Source: VAZQ01 sp963840535 (GTDB lineage: Bacteria > Pseudomonadota > Alphaproteobacteria > Rhizobiales > Xanthobacteraceae). Taken from it: a stretch of 64,000 nt of DNA. Location: contig CAWIZJ010000043.1 in the NCBI GenBank assembly GCA_963840535.1, positions 186,001-250,000 of the forward strand. Reading direction: 5' to 3'. Position numbers and translations under genes: made by a program. Positions 8,607 through 17,441 of the stretch are shown here, one piece after another. Under the pieces are notes generated by a model that was given only the letters and a program-made list of their open reading frames with translations, was not told where the DNA came from and did not search any database. Each line of letters begins with the position of its first letter. Position 1 is the stretch's first letter.

Positions 8607-9784
8607 CTACATCCCGCCGTACAGCCAGGAAATGCCGTCGTAGGATTGCTCCGGCGTGCGCGGGCCGAGCATCATGTTGCGCAGCTCGGCGGCGGGTCCG
8701 CGGGCATGGTAGAAATCGCCATAGACGCGCGCCATGATCTGGACGCGGGCGGTGCGCAGATAGCGCTGCTGCGCGTAGCTGCGGAAGGCCGCCGGCAGGT
8801 CGTCCGGCGTCTCGCCGACCTTGTCGGCGAGACAGACCGCGTCCTCGGTCGCCATGCAGGCGCCTTGCGCCAGATATTGCAGCATCGGATGGGCGGCGTC
8901 GCCCAGCAGCGTCACCCGTCCCTTGCTCCAGTCCTTCACCGGCTCGCGGTCGCACAGCACCCACATGCGCCAGGTCTCGATGCACTCGAGCAGGCGCAGC
9001 ACCTCGCGACGCTGGCCGCTGAAATGCGCCCACAGCTCGCCGGCATCGGCCTCCTCGTTCCAGCCTTCGACGTAGCGCTTGGAGTGGAACACGGCGACCA
9101 GGTTGTAGAGCTCGCCGCGGCGCAGCGGATAATGCACGAGATGCGTGCGCGGCCCCGCCCACAGGACCACGTCCGGGTGCCAGAGATCCTCCGGCACCTC
9201 GTCGCGCCGGAGCACGGCGCGGTAGGCGATATGGCCGGAGACCTGCGGCTTGCCGTCGCCGACGATCTTCTCGCGCACCTTCGACCACATGCCGTCGCAG
9301 CCGATCAGGGCGCGCCCGGCGATCCGCTCGCCCGACTGCAGGACCACGGTGACGCCGTCGCCGTCCTGCTCGAAGTCCTCGACCGTGCGGTTGGTCTCGA
9401 GCGCGATCAGATCGTCGTGCTGGCAAGCGTCGCAGGAAGACGGCGTGAATATCGTGCCGGTGGCTCACCGCGTAAGGCTGGTGGAACCTGGCGTGGAAGC
9501 GCGGATCGTCGAGCGGGATGTGGGTGACGCGGTCGCCGGACAGCGCGCAACGCATCTCCATTGCCGGAGGCCGGTGAACGTCGGCCAGCACCGCGTCCTC
9601 GAAGACCGATCCTTTCGAGCGCGCGAAAGATGTTGGGGCCGAGCTGGATGCCGGCGCCGACCTCGCGGAACTCGGGGGCCTGCTCCAGCACCCGCACCGG
9701 CAGCTCCTTGCGCGCCAGTGCGCAGGCGGCGGCAAGTCCGCCGATACCCCCGCCCGCAACCAGGATCGGCAGCTCGATCGCCAT
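8607..9784 (-). CDS. FAD-dependent aromatic hydroxylase (3-hydroxybenzoate 6-monooxygenase-like), two frameshifts
   Basis: A single-component flavoprotein monooxygenase of the salicylate/3-hydroxybenzoate hydroxylase type. It begins MAIELPILVAGGGIGGLAAA (ADP-binding GxGxxG) at 9784. It contains IGCDGMWSKVREKI and the second FAD motif GDAAHPMLQYLAQGACMATE, ending SYDGISWLYGGM. Frames change near 9610 and 9440, but the three parts are collinear with the family. It is convergent with the molybdenum hydroxylase and divergent from the next Bug receptor, suggesting an aromatic-compound catabolic locus. Substrate specificity is inferred from overall resemblance only. Confidence 0.85.
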
Positions 9785-9913
9785 CTCGTTGATCCCGTCC
9801 CGACGGTTCTGCGTTGCATGTCGTGGCGCCGCCCCAAGCATGCAACGGGAGCGCACCATTTGCTATAAGCTCGGCCGCCGGCAATCCGCGGCAGCGCCAC
9901 GAGGGAGACGGGC

Positions 9914-10942
9914 ATGAGGAGGACGGGGCAGGGTGCGGTGGCGGGCGCGGCTCTCGTGCTCTGGATCTGCGCGCCCGTCGCCGCCGACGAGGCGGCGGAT
10001 TTCTACAAGGGGCGAACCGTGTCGATCGTGATCGGCCATGAGGTCGGCACCGGCTTCGATATCTACGGCCGCGTGCTCGCCCGCCATCTCGGGCGCCACA
10101 TCCCGGGCCATCCCAGCGTCGTGGTCCAGAACATGACGGGGGCGAGCGGCATCACCGCCGCCAACTGGCTCTACAACGTGGCGGCGCGCGACGGCACCGT
10201 GCTGGCGACCTTCGTGCATACGGTGCCGTTCGAGCCGCTGTTCGGCAACAATGCCGCGCGGTTCGATCCGGCGAAGCTCATCTGGATCGGCAACATGGAG
10301 GAAAGCCTCGGCACCTGCGGAGTATCGCCGGCGTCGGGCGTCGCCAGCTTCGAGGAGCTGCGGCAAAAGGAGGTGGTGTTCGGCGCCACCGGCGCGACCG
10401 GGCCGCTCGGCAAGTTCGCGCTCGCGGTCAGGAACCTGCTCGGCGCAAAAATCAAGCTGGTCTACGGCTACAAGGGCTCGGCCAGCGTGAAGATCGCGGT
10501 CCAGCGCGGCGAGGTGCACGGCGCGTGCGCGCTGCCGATCTCCACCCTCAAGTCGTTCTGGCGCGAGGAGCTCGAGTCCGGGCAGTTCAGGCCGATCATC
10601 CAGCTCAGCGGCAGGAAGAGCCCGGAGCTCGCGGGCATCCCGCATGTCGACGACTTCGCCAGGACCGAGGACGATCGCCAGCTGTTCGGACTGATCTTCG
10701 GGGCGCAGTCGCTCGGCCGCATCTACGCCTCGCCGCCGGAGATGCCGCCCGTGCGCGCGGCGGCGCTGCGCCGCGCCTTCATGGCGACCATGGAGGATGC
10801 GCAGTTCCTGGCCGAGGCCAAGACCGCCCAGATCGACATCGTCCCCAACACCGGCGAGGAGGTTTCGGCGCAGATCGCGCGCTATTCCGCGACCGGCAAG
10901 GACGTGGTGGAGCGGGCCAAGCGCGCGTTCGATCCGAACTGA
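9914..10942 (+). CDS. Bug-family periplasmic solute receptor
   Basis: A 342-residue tripartite-tricarboxylate-transporter-type receptor with an N-terminal signal peptide (AVAGAALVLWICAPVAADEA). ATG 9914 has gaggga upstream. It has the family stretch FYKGRTVSIVIGHEVGTGFD, PSVVVQNMTGASGITAANWL, and VVFGATGATGPLGKFA. It is only distantly like the receptor at 4135, so the two are not a recent duplication. No TctA/TctB membrane genes are adjacent. Possibly it senses or imports the substrate of the neighbouring oxygenases. Confidence 0.87.
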   Translation: MRRTGQGAVAGAALVLWICAPVAADEAADFYKGRTVSIVIGHEVGTGFDIYGRVLARHLGRHIPGHPSVVVQNMTGASGITAANWLYNVAARDGTVLATFVHTVPFEPLFGNNAARFDPAKLIWIGNMEESLGTCGVSPASGVASFEELRQKEVVFGATGATGPLGKFALAVRNLLGAKIKLVYGYKGSASVKIAVQRGEVHGACALPISTLKSFWREELESGQFRPIIQLSGRKSPELAGIPHVDDFARTEDDRQLFGLIFGAQSLGRIYASPPEMPPVRAAALRRAFMATMEDAQFLAEAKTAQIDIVPNTGEEVSAQIARYSATGKDVVERAKRAFDPN

Positions 10943-10953
10943 GCGGGAGGGAA

Positions 10954-11255
10954 ATGGTCAGCAAATCCCAGCGCAAGGCGACCCGTACCCACCGTCGTCC
11001 GCGGCGGCGCGGGGTCTGGTGCGCGTCGAGGTTCAGGCGCCGAAGAGGGATGCCATCCTGATCCGGGCGCTGGCCGAGACGCTGCGCGGCAGGGCCGCAA
11101 AAGCCGAGGCGCTTCGATCGACGCTGGCCGCAGTCCTGCTGCATCCCGAGGTGAAGACCGCCTTCGATATCTTTGGCTCGGAGCTTCCCGAGGAGGCCTT
11201 CACCGGCGTCTTCAACCAACCGCGGCAGCGGCAGTGGCGCGAGATTGATCTGTGA
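10954..11255 (+). CDS. Putative antitoxin-like small protein, one frameshift
   Basis: Begins MVSKSQRKATRTHRR at 10954 with gggagg upstream. After a one-base shift near 11000 it continues ARGLVRVEVQAPKRDAILIR and runs to FNQPRQRQWREIDL, about 100 residues in all. The basic N-terminus and following charged helices suit a DNA-binding antitoxin. Its stop overlaps a GTG that begins a PIN-toxin-like start (MKFLLDT), the organisation of type II toxin-antitoxin pairs. The assignment is by context; no named family was confirmed. Confidence 0.5.
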
Positions 11256-11275
11256 AATTCCTGCTGGATACACGC
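11252..11275 (+). pseudogene. PIN-domain (VapC-like) toxin remnant, first codons only
   Basis: GTG 11252 overlaps the antitoxin stop (GTGA). It reads MKFLLDT, the typical N-terminus of PIN-domain toxins including the first conserved Asp, and then diverges at once into arginine-rich non-homologous sequence. If real, the toxin has been deleted right after its start, leaving an orphan antitoxin. The match is only seven residues, so this is suggestive, not proven. Confidence 0.35.
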
Positions 11276-11405
11276 TCGAGGCGGCTGCGGAGAAGCGGTC
11301 GGCGGCGCGCGAGGATGCGGATCGGCAATGAGCGCGCACCGGCTCGGTGGGCGCCTGCATCATGTCGCGCCGTCCACCGTCTCCGCCACTCCGTCTCATC
11401 CTCGC

Positions 11406-11828
11406 TCAGGACGCGGCCGGCTGCCGCGCGCGAACCGCGAATGCCTCCTCGAGAGCCTTCTGAACGTTCGACACGAATTCCCGGTTGCGCGAGGTCAGAG
11501 CATCGACGTCGCCGCCGGACGTTCTCAACATCAGCACGTAGAGCCGCCCGGGCCAGGCCAGTTGCAGGAGAAAGGCCGCGATCATCGCGGAGATTCCCGC
11601 TACGGCCATGGAGAAGTAGTCGTCCGCAAGTCCGGTCGCGCGGGATGCCGCTATCGCGGCGACCAGCAGTCCCAGCCCGAGGAGAAAGAGGGCAACGGCC
11701 ACCGGATTGCGCCGCTTGCGCCGTGCAATGTGAACATTGGCGATGTTCGCGATCTGATAGGAGGTGTCACCGAAGGTAGCGGTGTGCGGCGTGATGCGCA
11801 CGCCGTTCATCTCGAACAGAAGCTCCAT
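11406..11828 (-). CDS. DUF6232-like membrane protein
   Basis: A 140-residue protein. Its N-terminal soluble part (FEMNGVRITPHTATFGDTSY, then QIANIANVHIARRKR) has the beta-strand pattern of DUF6232. Two transmembrane helices follow (VAVALFLLGLGLLVAAIAAS and FSMAVAGISAMIAAFLLQLA), and then a C-terminal soluble tail with YVLMLRTSGGDVDALTSR. Topology predicts both ends on the same side. Function unknown for the family. Confidence 0.7.
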   Translation of the reverse strand: MELLFEMNGVRITPHTATFGDTSYQIANIANVHIARRKRRNPVAVALFLLGLGLLVAAIAASRATGLADDYFSMAVAGISAMIAAFLLQLAWPGRLYVLMLRTSGGDVDALTSRNREFVSNVQKALEEAFAVRARQPAAS

Positions 11829-11880
11829 CGCATGTCCTCGTCTGCCGGCGCGGAGATGTGCGTCGGGCGCGCGCTCCGCC

Positions 11881-13119
11881 TCAGGGCAGCTGCGAGCGCT
11901 CCACGGCAGCGCCGCGCAGATAGACCGCCGAGATCCGCCGCGTGTTGGTGATGTCGTCGAGCGGATTGGCGTCGAGCACGATGAAATCGGCGCTCTTGCC
12001 CGCCTGCAGCGTGCCGGTGTCGGAGAGCCGAAGGAACTCGGCCGAGTTGCGGGTCGAGGCCACGATGACCTGCGACGGCGTCATTCCGGCGGCCACCATG
12101 TCCGCCATCTCCTCGTGCGGACCCCACGGCCTGTTGCCGTCGGTTCCCATCGTGATGCGCACGCCCGCAGCATTGAGCTTCGACAGGTTGCGCGCCTGGA
12201 TCCCGTAGAGGTGCTGCGCCTGCGGCCGGTCGGTATTGGCCGCTTCGAGCTTCTCGAAGTCGGCGGCCGAGAAGCTCGCCCGCAGCCAGCTCACATCCGT
12301 CTTCACGCCCGGATCCGGCAGGTTCGGCGTAAGAATCAAGTTCGGGCGCTGCCTGAACATGGCCACCAGCTCGTCGTCGATGTCCTTGTCGCGAACGCCG
12401 TGCGCGAAGGCGTCGATCCCGGCGCGAATGAGCCCCTTGGCGTCCTCGAGGTCGAAGATGTGCGCGGTGACCCGCAGCCCGCGCTTGTGCGCCTCGTCGA
12501 TGATCGCGCCGTAGATCTCGGGGGTCAGCTTTTTGTACTTGCCGTCGCGGGTGTCGACCCAGATCTTGACCATGTCGACCTGCCGGCCGGCGAGCTCCTC
12601 CACCGCCTTGCGACCTTCCGCCTCGGTGGTGATCCAGTGCGGCACCGTGATGCGGCCGGGCTCGGGCATGGTGATCCCGCGCCCGGCGCTGAGGAACCGC
12701 GCGGCACCCGGGATGGCCTGCCCGCGCATGTCGAGCAGCTCGTAATTGTCCGCGCCGAGGCTGAGCACGGCGCCCACGCCGTAGTAGGCGCGCCGTTTCA
12801 GGTCGCGCGTGACCAGCTCGCGCGTCGCCCCGAGATGGACGTGGGTGTCGACGAGCATCGGCATCACGGTCTTGCCGGCGAGGCTCACGCGCGCGGCGCC
12901 GGCCGGGACCGCAACGTCGGCCGCCCGTCCGGCCTGCACGATCCGGGCGCCTTCGACCACCAGGATCGCGTTCTCGATCGGTGTGCGCTCGTCGCCCACG
13001 ATCAGCCGGGCGCCCTCGAACGCGGTGACGCCGCTCTGCGCGCGCGCCGGAACCGCTGCTCCCGAAACGATGGCCAGGGCAACGCCTGCCGCGACAACAA
13101 CTGTAATCGATCGGCGCAT
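11881..13119 (-). CDS. Secreted amidohydrolase (metal-dependent hydrolase, imidazolonepropionase-like)
   Basis: A 412-residue protein with a signal peptide (VVVAAGVALAIVSGAAVPAR). It has the amidohydrolase-superfamily metal sites: DTHVHLG (HxH), VKIWVD with the bridging Lys, TAHIFD, FAHG, and the final Asp in TMGTDGNRPWG. The C-terminal DFIVLDANPLDDI strand completes the composite beta-sandwich. ATG 13119 has ggagg six bases upstream. Substrate unknown; periplasmic relatives hydrolyse amides or cyclic amides. Confidence 0.88.
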   Translation of the reverse strand: MRRSITVVVAAGVALAIVSGAAVPARAQSGVTAFEGARLIVGDERTPIENAILVVEGARIVQAGRAADVAVPAGAARVSLAGKTVMPMLVDTHVHLGATRELVTRDLKRRAYYGVGAVLSLGADNYELLDMRGQAIPGAARFLSAGRGITMPEPGRITVPHWITTEAEGRKAVEELAGRQVDMVKIWVDTRDGKYKKLTPEIYGAIIDEAHKRGLRVTAHIFDLEDAKGLIRAGIDAFAHGVRDKDIDDELVAMFRQRPNLILTPNLPDPGVKTDVSWLRASFSAADFEKLEAANTDRPQAQHLYGIQARNLSKLNAAGVRITMGTDGNRPWGPHEEMADMVAAGMTPSQVIVASTRNSAEFLRLSDTGTLQAGKSADFIVLDANPLDDITNTRRISAVYLRGAAVERSQLP

Positions 13120-13214
13120 CGAAACCTCCACAACTGCAACAGGACGACCCGATGGTAGCGCCTCGCGCGCCCGGCGGGGAGGGGGAGCGGCGGGGGATGG
13201 AGTTGGGCGGGCGG

Positions 13215-13646
13215 TCACCAGAATTGAATCGGCGAACGCTTGATGTTGAGCTTGAGCCCGAAGAACCCGTTGGGCTGCCAACCGGCGTAGAAGAGGACGC
13301 GCCCCGAGTAGCTGACGAACGGCAGCCGCAACCTGCCGAGCCGGATGACAGACCACTTCCAGCCGGTGCGCGGCGGCGAAACATCCTCCCACATGTGGGC
13401 CATGACCGGATACGGTCCGCGCACCTGGTAGTTGCGGTCGTGCACGCCGATGACGTAATGCCCGAAATTCTGCAGCGGGTTGCGCAGGTACCAGCGGATC
13501 GTGCGCAGCACGATGTGGTGCTCCGGGAAGTACCATCCGGGCGGCCACGGCTCCTCGTCGTTCATCGCCCACCACACCGGGTTGAGCTTATCGCGCAGCG
13601 GCCGGCGCGTACGTCCGGTGAGGGTGACGGCTTCGATTTGGGTCAT
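13215..13646 (-). CDS. Phage-type hypothetical protein (DUF7338-like)
   Basis: A 143-residue protein rich in aromatic residues (RWYLRNPLQNFGHYVIGVHD, GWKWSVIRLG, LPFVSYSGRVLFYAGWQPNG). The order NPxxNFxxYVIG then GWxxxVI then LPFxSYxG then FYAGW matches a small phage protein family that I recall as DUF7338. It starts at ATG 13646. It overlaps the end of the next leftward-reading frame, whose 3' limit is uncertain. It may be an isolated prophage gene. Confidence 0.6.
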   Translation of the reverse strand: MTQIEAVTLTGRTRRPLRDKLNPVWWAMNDEEPWPPGWYFPEHHIVLRTIRWYLRNPLQNFGHYVIGVHDRNYQVRGPYPVMAHMWEDVSPPRTGWKWSVIRLGRLRLPFVSYSGRVLFYAGWQPNGFFGLKLNIKRSPIQFW

Positions 13647-14214
13647 CGGCGTCTTGGCTGATTGGCGAGCACGCAGGGAATGTCCGAACGCAACGACACG
13701 AGAACAACGATACGAGAATATGGTGTGCGAACCTGCTCGTTACCACTGCTGACCCGACGGCTCCCAGGGACTGGAGCCGACGACGAGCGCCTCGGCCTTG
13801 CCCCGATTCCCTCGAGGCAGCCCACCTTTGCCGCCACCATGATTGTCGCGGCGGTGACGGCACGCCGGTGCCTGTGGGGGCCGGAAGTGCGAGGCGTTCG
13901 GCCTGCTGTTGCCATCGATCTCGCTGCTCGCGCATGTCGGCGAGCACCTCCTTGAGATCAGCGAGCCGCGCCTCCGCGAGTTCGACACGGGCTCGGAGCA
14001 CCATGGCCTCGATGTCCGTTTCCAGTCGATCACCCGCGACCACATTCCCGGTTTCCGCTCGATCACCGTTACTGGTTTCCGATCGAAATCGGTGACCGTT
14101 TACCTCGACGTAACGAGCCAGCTCGGCGCCGTCGATGTCGTAGCTGCCATCCTCGTGCCTATTCGCCGAAAGCTTGCCGGACTTGATCGCCTTTGAGATC
14201 GTGCCCTTGCTCAC
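13588..14214 (-). CDS. Excisionase/HTH-like DNA-binding protein, uncertain ends
   Basis: The coding core reads LTLGEAARHCGVSKGTISKA, a helix-turn-helix, and continues IKSGKLSANRHEDGSYDIDG, with a long coiled coil after it (VELAEARLADLKEVLADM). The HTH begins upstream of GTG 14214 (open to about 14253), but no ATG/GTG/TTG is available there, so the true start is lost or shifted. The last 50 codons overlap the neighbouring gene and look like read-through after a frameshift near 13760. Similar proteins accompany plasmids and integrative elements in Rhizobiales. Confidence 0.5.
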   Translation of the reverse strand: MSKGTISKAIKSGKLSANRHEDGSYDIDGAELARYVEVNGHRFRSETSNGDRAETGNVVAGDRLETDIEAMVLRARVELAEARLADLKEVLADMREQRDRWQQQAERLALPAPTGTGVPSPPRQSWWRQRWAASRESGQGRGARRRLQSLGAVGSAVVTSRFAHHILVSLFSCRCVRTFPACSPISQDADDPNRSRHPHRTYAPAAAR

Positions 14215-14351
14215 GCCACAATGTCGCGCCGCTTCGCCGAGGGTGAGCTGGCGGTATCCGATCGTGCAGATTGATCCGTCGGTGACGTTGCCTCGTAACG
14301 GTTAACAAGTCATGAAGGGCCCCGATGTTGCTTGCAACCATCACATGCGGG

Positions 14352-14479
14352 TCACCGATGGTTGGGCAGGTTGCACGGAGTGACGGCGCGACGCCGGTTC
14401 CAGGGCAGCAGCGTGGCCAGGTCAGTGATCTTGTGGTCGGCGATCCGGGCCAGCACGCCGGCAAGCCGAGCCGCCGTGC
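14352..14479 (-). pseudogene. IS66-family transposase C-terminal remnant
   Basis: The leftward frame reads LAGVLARIADHKITDLATLL, then PWNRRR and a stop. VLARIADH followed by LLPWN is the hallmark C-terminus of IS66 TnpC transposases. Only about 42 codons remain; the sequence is cut at 14480 by the left end of the IS630 element. Confidence 0.75.
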
Positions 14480-14481
14480 TA

Positions 14482-15730
14482 GTCGCCCGCTTCAACCAAT
14501 TTGAAAGGATTTGGTAAGGATTTGGTGATTTGCTTTCATCGCCACTATTGGCGACGGAGGCAATCATGGCTGCGAAGGAGATTTCGGTAAAGACGTATGT
14601 GGTGAGGTTGAGCGGCGAGGAGCGCCAACGGCTTGAGACGCTGATTGGAAGGGGAAGAGCCCAGCAAAACGCCTGCTGAAGGCGCGGATCTTGTTGAAGG
14701 CCGATGTGTCGGAGGTGGGTGAAGGGTGGAGCGACAGCCGGATCATCGAGGCTCTGGATGCCAGCCCGTCCATGGTTTTACCGGGTGCGCAAGCAACTGG
14801 TGGAGAAGGGCTTCGAGGCTGTGTTGAGCCGCAAACAACGGGCAATGCCTGCCGTCGCGCCGATTTTTGACGGCGAGAAAGAGGCCAAGCTGATTGCCTT
14901 GGCATGCTCCAAACCTCCCAAGGGACGCGCGCGCTGGACCTTGCGGTTGTTGGAGAACAAAGTCGTGGAGCTCAACATTGTCGATCGTGCCAGTGACAGC
15001 ACGATCGGGCGGGTTCTAAAAAAAACACGCTCCAGCCCCATCGCCGACGGCAATGGGTCATCCCACCGAAGGCCAACAGCGCGTTCGTAGCGGCGATGGA
15101 AGACGTGCTGGCCGTTTATACGCGGCCACGCGATCCCGATTGCCCGCTGGTTTGTCTGGACGAGACCTCAAAGCAGCTCATTGCCGAAACGAGTGTGCCG
15201 ATCCCGATGAAAGCGGGACGCCCGGCCCGTTTCGATTACGAGTACGAGCGCAACGGGACCGCCAACCTCTTCATGATGTTTGCGCCGCTCGAAGGCTGGC
15301 GCCATGTTAAAGTCACGGATCGCCGCACCGCCGTGGATTATGCTCACGTCTTGAAAGATTTGGCCGATCTCCACTTCGCGAACGCCAAGACAATCGTTCT
15401 GGTCCAGGACAATCTCAACATTCACGGCAAGGCTTCGCTCTACGAAGCCTTTCCTGCCGCCGAAGCCAGGCGGCTGGTCGAGCGCTTCGAATGGCACTAC
15501 ACTCCAAAGCATGGCAGTTGGCTCGATCTGGCGGAGTCAGAACTCGGCGTCCTATCGTCCCAGTGCCTCGATCGCCGCATCCCCGACAAACAAACCCTCA
15601 TCGACGAAACGGCCGCCTGGGAACACGACCGCAATGCCAACAACACCAAGGCCAACTGGCACTTCACAACCCCCAACGCACGCATCAAACTCAAGCATCT
15701 ATACCCTTCAATCTGACTAAATCGGGCGAC
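14482..15730 (+). mobile_element. IS630-family insertion sequence, 1249 bp, TA-flanked
   Basis: The ends gtcgcccg (14482-14489) and cgggcgac (15723-15730) are inverted repeats. Each is bordered by TA (14480-14481 and 15731-15732), the target duplication of IS630/Tc1-mariner elements. It encloses one transposase gene running rightward. The element interrupts an IS66 remnant on its left. The transposase has two indels besides a slippery run, so the copy may be inactive. Confidence 0.85.
14566..15716 (+). pseudogene. IS630 transposase, frameshifted
   Basis: A DDE transposase. N-terminal HTH sequence begins MAAKEISVKTYVVRLSGEER and continues as SPAKRLLKARILLKADVSEV, then RVRKQLVEKGFEAVLSRKQR. 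The catalytic domain has LVCLDETSKQL (Asp), IVLVQDNLNIH (Asp) and SWLDLAESELGVL (Glu), ending LKHLYPSI. Frame changes occur near 14650 and 14775 and at a run of eight A residues (15018-15025). There a -1 step joins CTA AAA AAA to AAC ACG CTC, a classical slippery site that may be programmed rather than damage. The first two look like true or sequencing indels. Confidence 0.88.
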
Positions 15731-15973
15731 TAGCCCGGTTTGGCGTTATCCTCGATCATATCGAGCGCGGTCGTTTCTCGCCTTGGAAGTCGCGCTCGGT
15801 GTTGCGACCACCGCCTGGTCCCGATGGCGGTTTGCTGCTGTCCTTCGGCAGGAAACTCTTTATGCTGGCCCAGGCTGGGATCGTTGAGGAAATCAACTCG
15901 AGTTTTAAGAGCGTGCTAAGCCATGCTACCGTGGGGTGATGACAATACTCCATTGCGGGAAGGGGACCTTCGT

Positions 15974-16843
15974 ATGCGCTTCTTCTGGATGGTCGTCTTT
16001 TGCGTCGCGTCCCTTTCCGCGCGAGCCGATATCAAGATCGAAGCAATCAACAATATCCTCAACGTTGCCATCAAGAACACAATAACGGAGCTCGACGCGA
16101 ATGCCTTGCGGGAGGTTTCCGAGGAGGTGTTGGCGCGTTCGAATGTGTTCGTAGTGCTCGACAGCACGGGAGGGGACGTATCTGCGGCTATGCAAATCGG
16201 TAGGCTCATTCGCAAGCATGAGGCTACGACCGTGGTGATGGAGACCGGCAGCAAATGCCATGGCAGTTGCGCGCTGATTTTCATAGCGGGCGTCGTGAGA
16301 TTGAATTTCGGAAGCATCGGACTGCATCGGCCATATCCCACGTCCGCTCCGAAAAACCGTCAGTCGTCAGAAACGCAAATTCCCCTCATGCAGTCCCAAA
16401 TCAAGAGCTACGTGGCCGAGATGGGCATCACGGAAGATTTTTATCAGCGGATGGCCAACACGGAGCCCTCGCAAATGGCGATCTATTCATCGAGTGATGT
16501 CACGACAGTGGTGCCTGAAAAGGATCCCGTGTTCGATGAGGTCAATATTTCATACCAGGCCCGTCAGTACGGGATCCCCATCCCGGAAATGCGCCAAAGA
16601 GACAAGAACGCGGAGAGATGCCGCCAGTTGCGCCACCCCGCTTTTTTCGAGTGCGTGGAGGCTACACACTGGGGCCTAGTTGAAGATGTTTTTCGCGAGC
16701 GGTTCGACAGGAGCAGCAAGACATGCCTGCCAACCGACGAAGAAATGAACATCTTGAAGGGGCTCTCAAGAAAGGAATTTCGGGATCACCACCTCTATAT
16801 CAAAAACGAAACTTGTCGGCGCAATATCATGCTGGGTCGATGA
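15974..16843 (+). CDS. Periplasmic ClpP-like serine-hydrolase-fold protein
   Basis: A 289-residue protein with a signal peptide (RFFWMVVFCVASLSARADI) and a ClpP/crotonase-like core: VFVVLDSTGGDVSAAMQIG, then GSKCHGSCALIF with candidate nucleophile Ser98, and GSIGLHRP with His118. ATG 15974 follows gggaagggg and is preferred to 15923, which would bury the signal peptide. Such exported ClpP-like proteins (COG3904-like) are widespread in alphaproteobacteria with unknown substrates. Codon use is clearly less GC-biased than the core genes, and it stands between IS relics, indicating acquired cargo. Confidence 0.75.
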   Translation: MRFFWMVVFCVASLSARADIKIEAINNILNVAIKNTITELDANALREVSEEVLARSNVFVVLDSTGGDVSAAMQIGRLIRKHEATTVVMETGSKCHGSCALIFIAGVVRLNFGSIGLHRPYPTSAPKNRQSSETQIPLMQSQIKSYVAEMGITEDFYQRMANTEPSQMAIYSSSDVTTVVPEKDPVFDEVNISYQARQYGIPIPEMRQRDKNAERCRQLRHPAFFECVEATHWGLVEDVFRERFDRSSKTCLPTDEEMNILKGLSRKEFRDHHLYIKNETCRRNIMLGR

Positions 16844-16970
16844 TGAGCTTTTCCCGGAGGCGGCAAGCTTCGCAGCGATCTTCGCAAACCGTTCATCCAA
16901 TCCGGTAACCAGCACGACACCCGAACCGATCGAAACCATCCCGCCACTGCATCCTGACCCGGCCAAGCGC

Positions 16971-17285
16971 GTGTTCAGGCGGCACGTCATGTCGGACCCG
17001 CTTGATCTGGCATGGCGCGTTCTGCGTTCGCAGCGGCTTCGCCCGATCCCACACTATGACTGGCCGCCTCGGTTTCGTGTCGGCGGTGCCATTCACCTGG
17101 TTGCCGTCGATTGCGAGGGCGTGATCGAGATCGAAGCTCGCCCGTGGCCCGCCGATGTTACGGGAAAGCCGATCGACCTCGAACCGGCCGAGCTTGTGGA
17201 GAGGCTTTGGATGCAGGCAAAGCGCGCGCCGATCGGCCCCGAGCGTGGCGCGACTGATCAGCTCGAATTTTCCCAAAGTGGATAA
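16971..17285 (+). CDS. Hypothetical protein, 104 residues
   Basis: Begins with GTG (VFRRHVMSDPLDLAWRVLRS). An internal ATG at codon 7 is the alternative start. It contains PHYDWPPRFRVGGAIHLVAV and a charged C-terminus. The composition looks coding, not shadow-like, and the frame closes just before a leftward small ORF. No family recognised; possibly a prophage remnant gene. Confidence 0.45.
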   Translation: MFRRHVMSDPLDLAWRVLRSQRLRPIPHYDWPPRFRVGGAIHLVAVDCEGVIEIEARPWPADVTGKPIDLEPAELVERLWMQAKRAPIGPERGATDQLEFSQSG

Positions 17286-17286
17286 T

Positions 17287-17433
17287 TCACCTCCTCGAAT
17301 TGCTCGGCGGGAACTTGTAATCGATCCACCCGCGGCTGTCGGAGCCCTCGTGCAAGCACTCTGATGGCAGGGTCATCGCCTCACACCAGTCGCCGTCGTC
17401 ACCTTGAAATCGGAAAGAAACCATTTCTGACAT
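17287..17433 (-). CDS. 48-residue hypothetical protein
   Basis: Reads MSEMVSFRFQGDDGDWCEAM and ends FPPSNSRR, with a plausible mix of residues and no stop for 48 codons. The ATG at 17433 lies head to head with the TTG start of the next rightward ORF. Its 3' end abuts, two bases apart, the end of the gene at 16971. No recognised domain. Confidence 0.35.
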   Translation of the reverse strand: MSEMVSFRFQGDDGDWCEAMTLPSECLHEGSDSRGWIDYKFPPSNSRR

Positions 17434-17441
17434 GACCCCTC

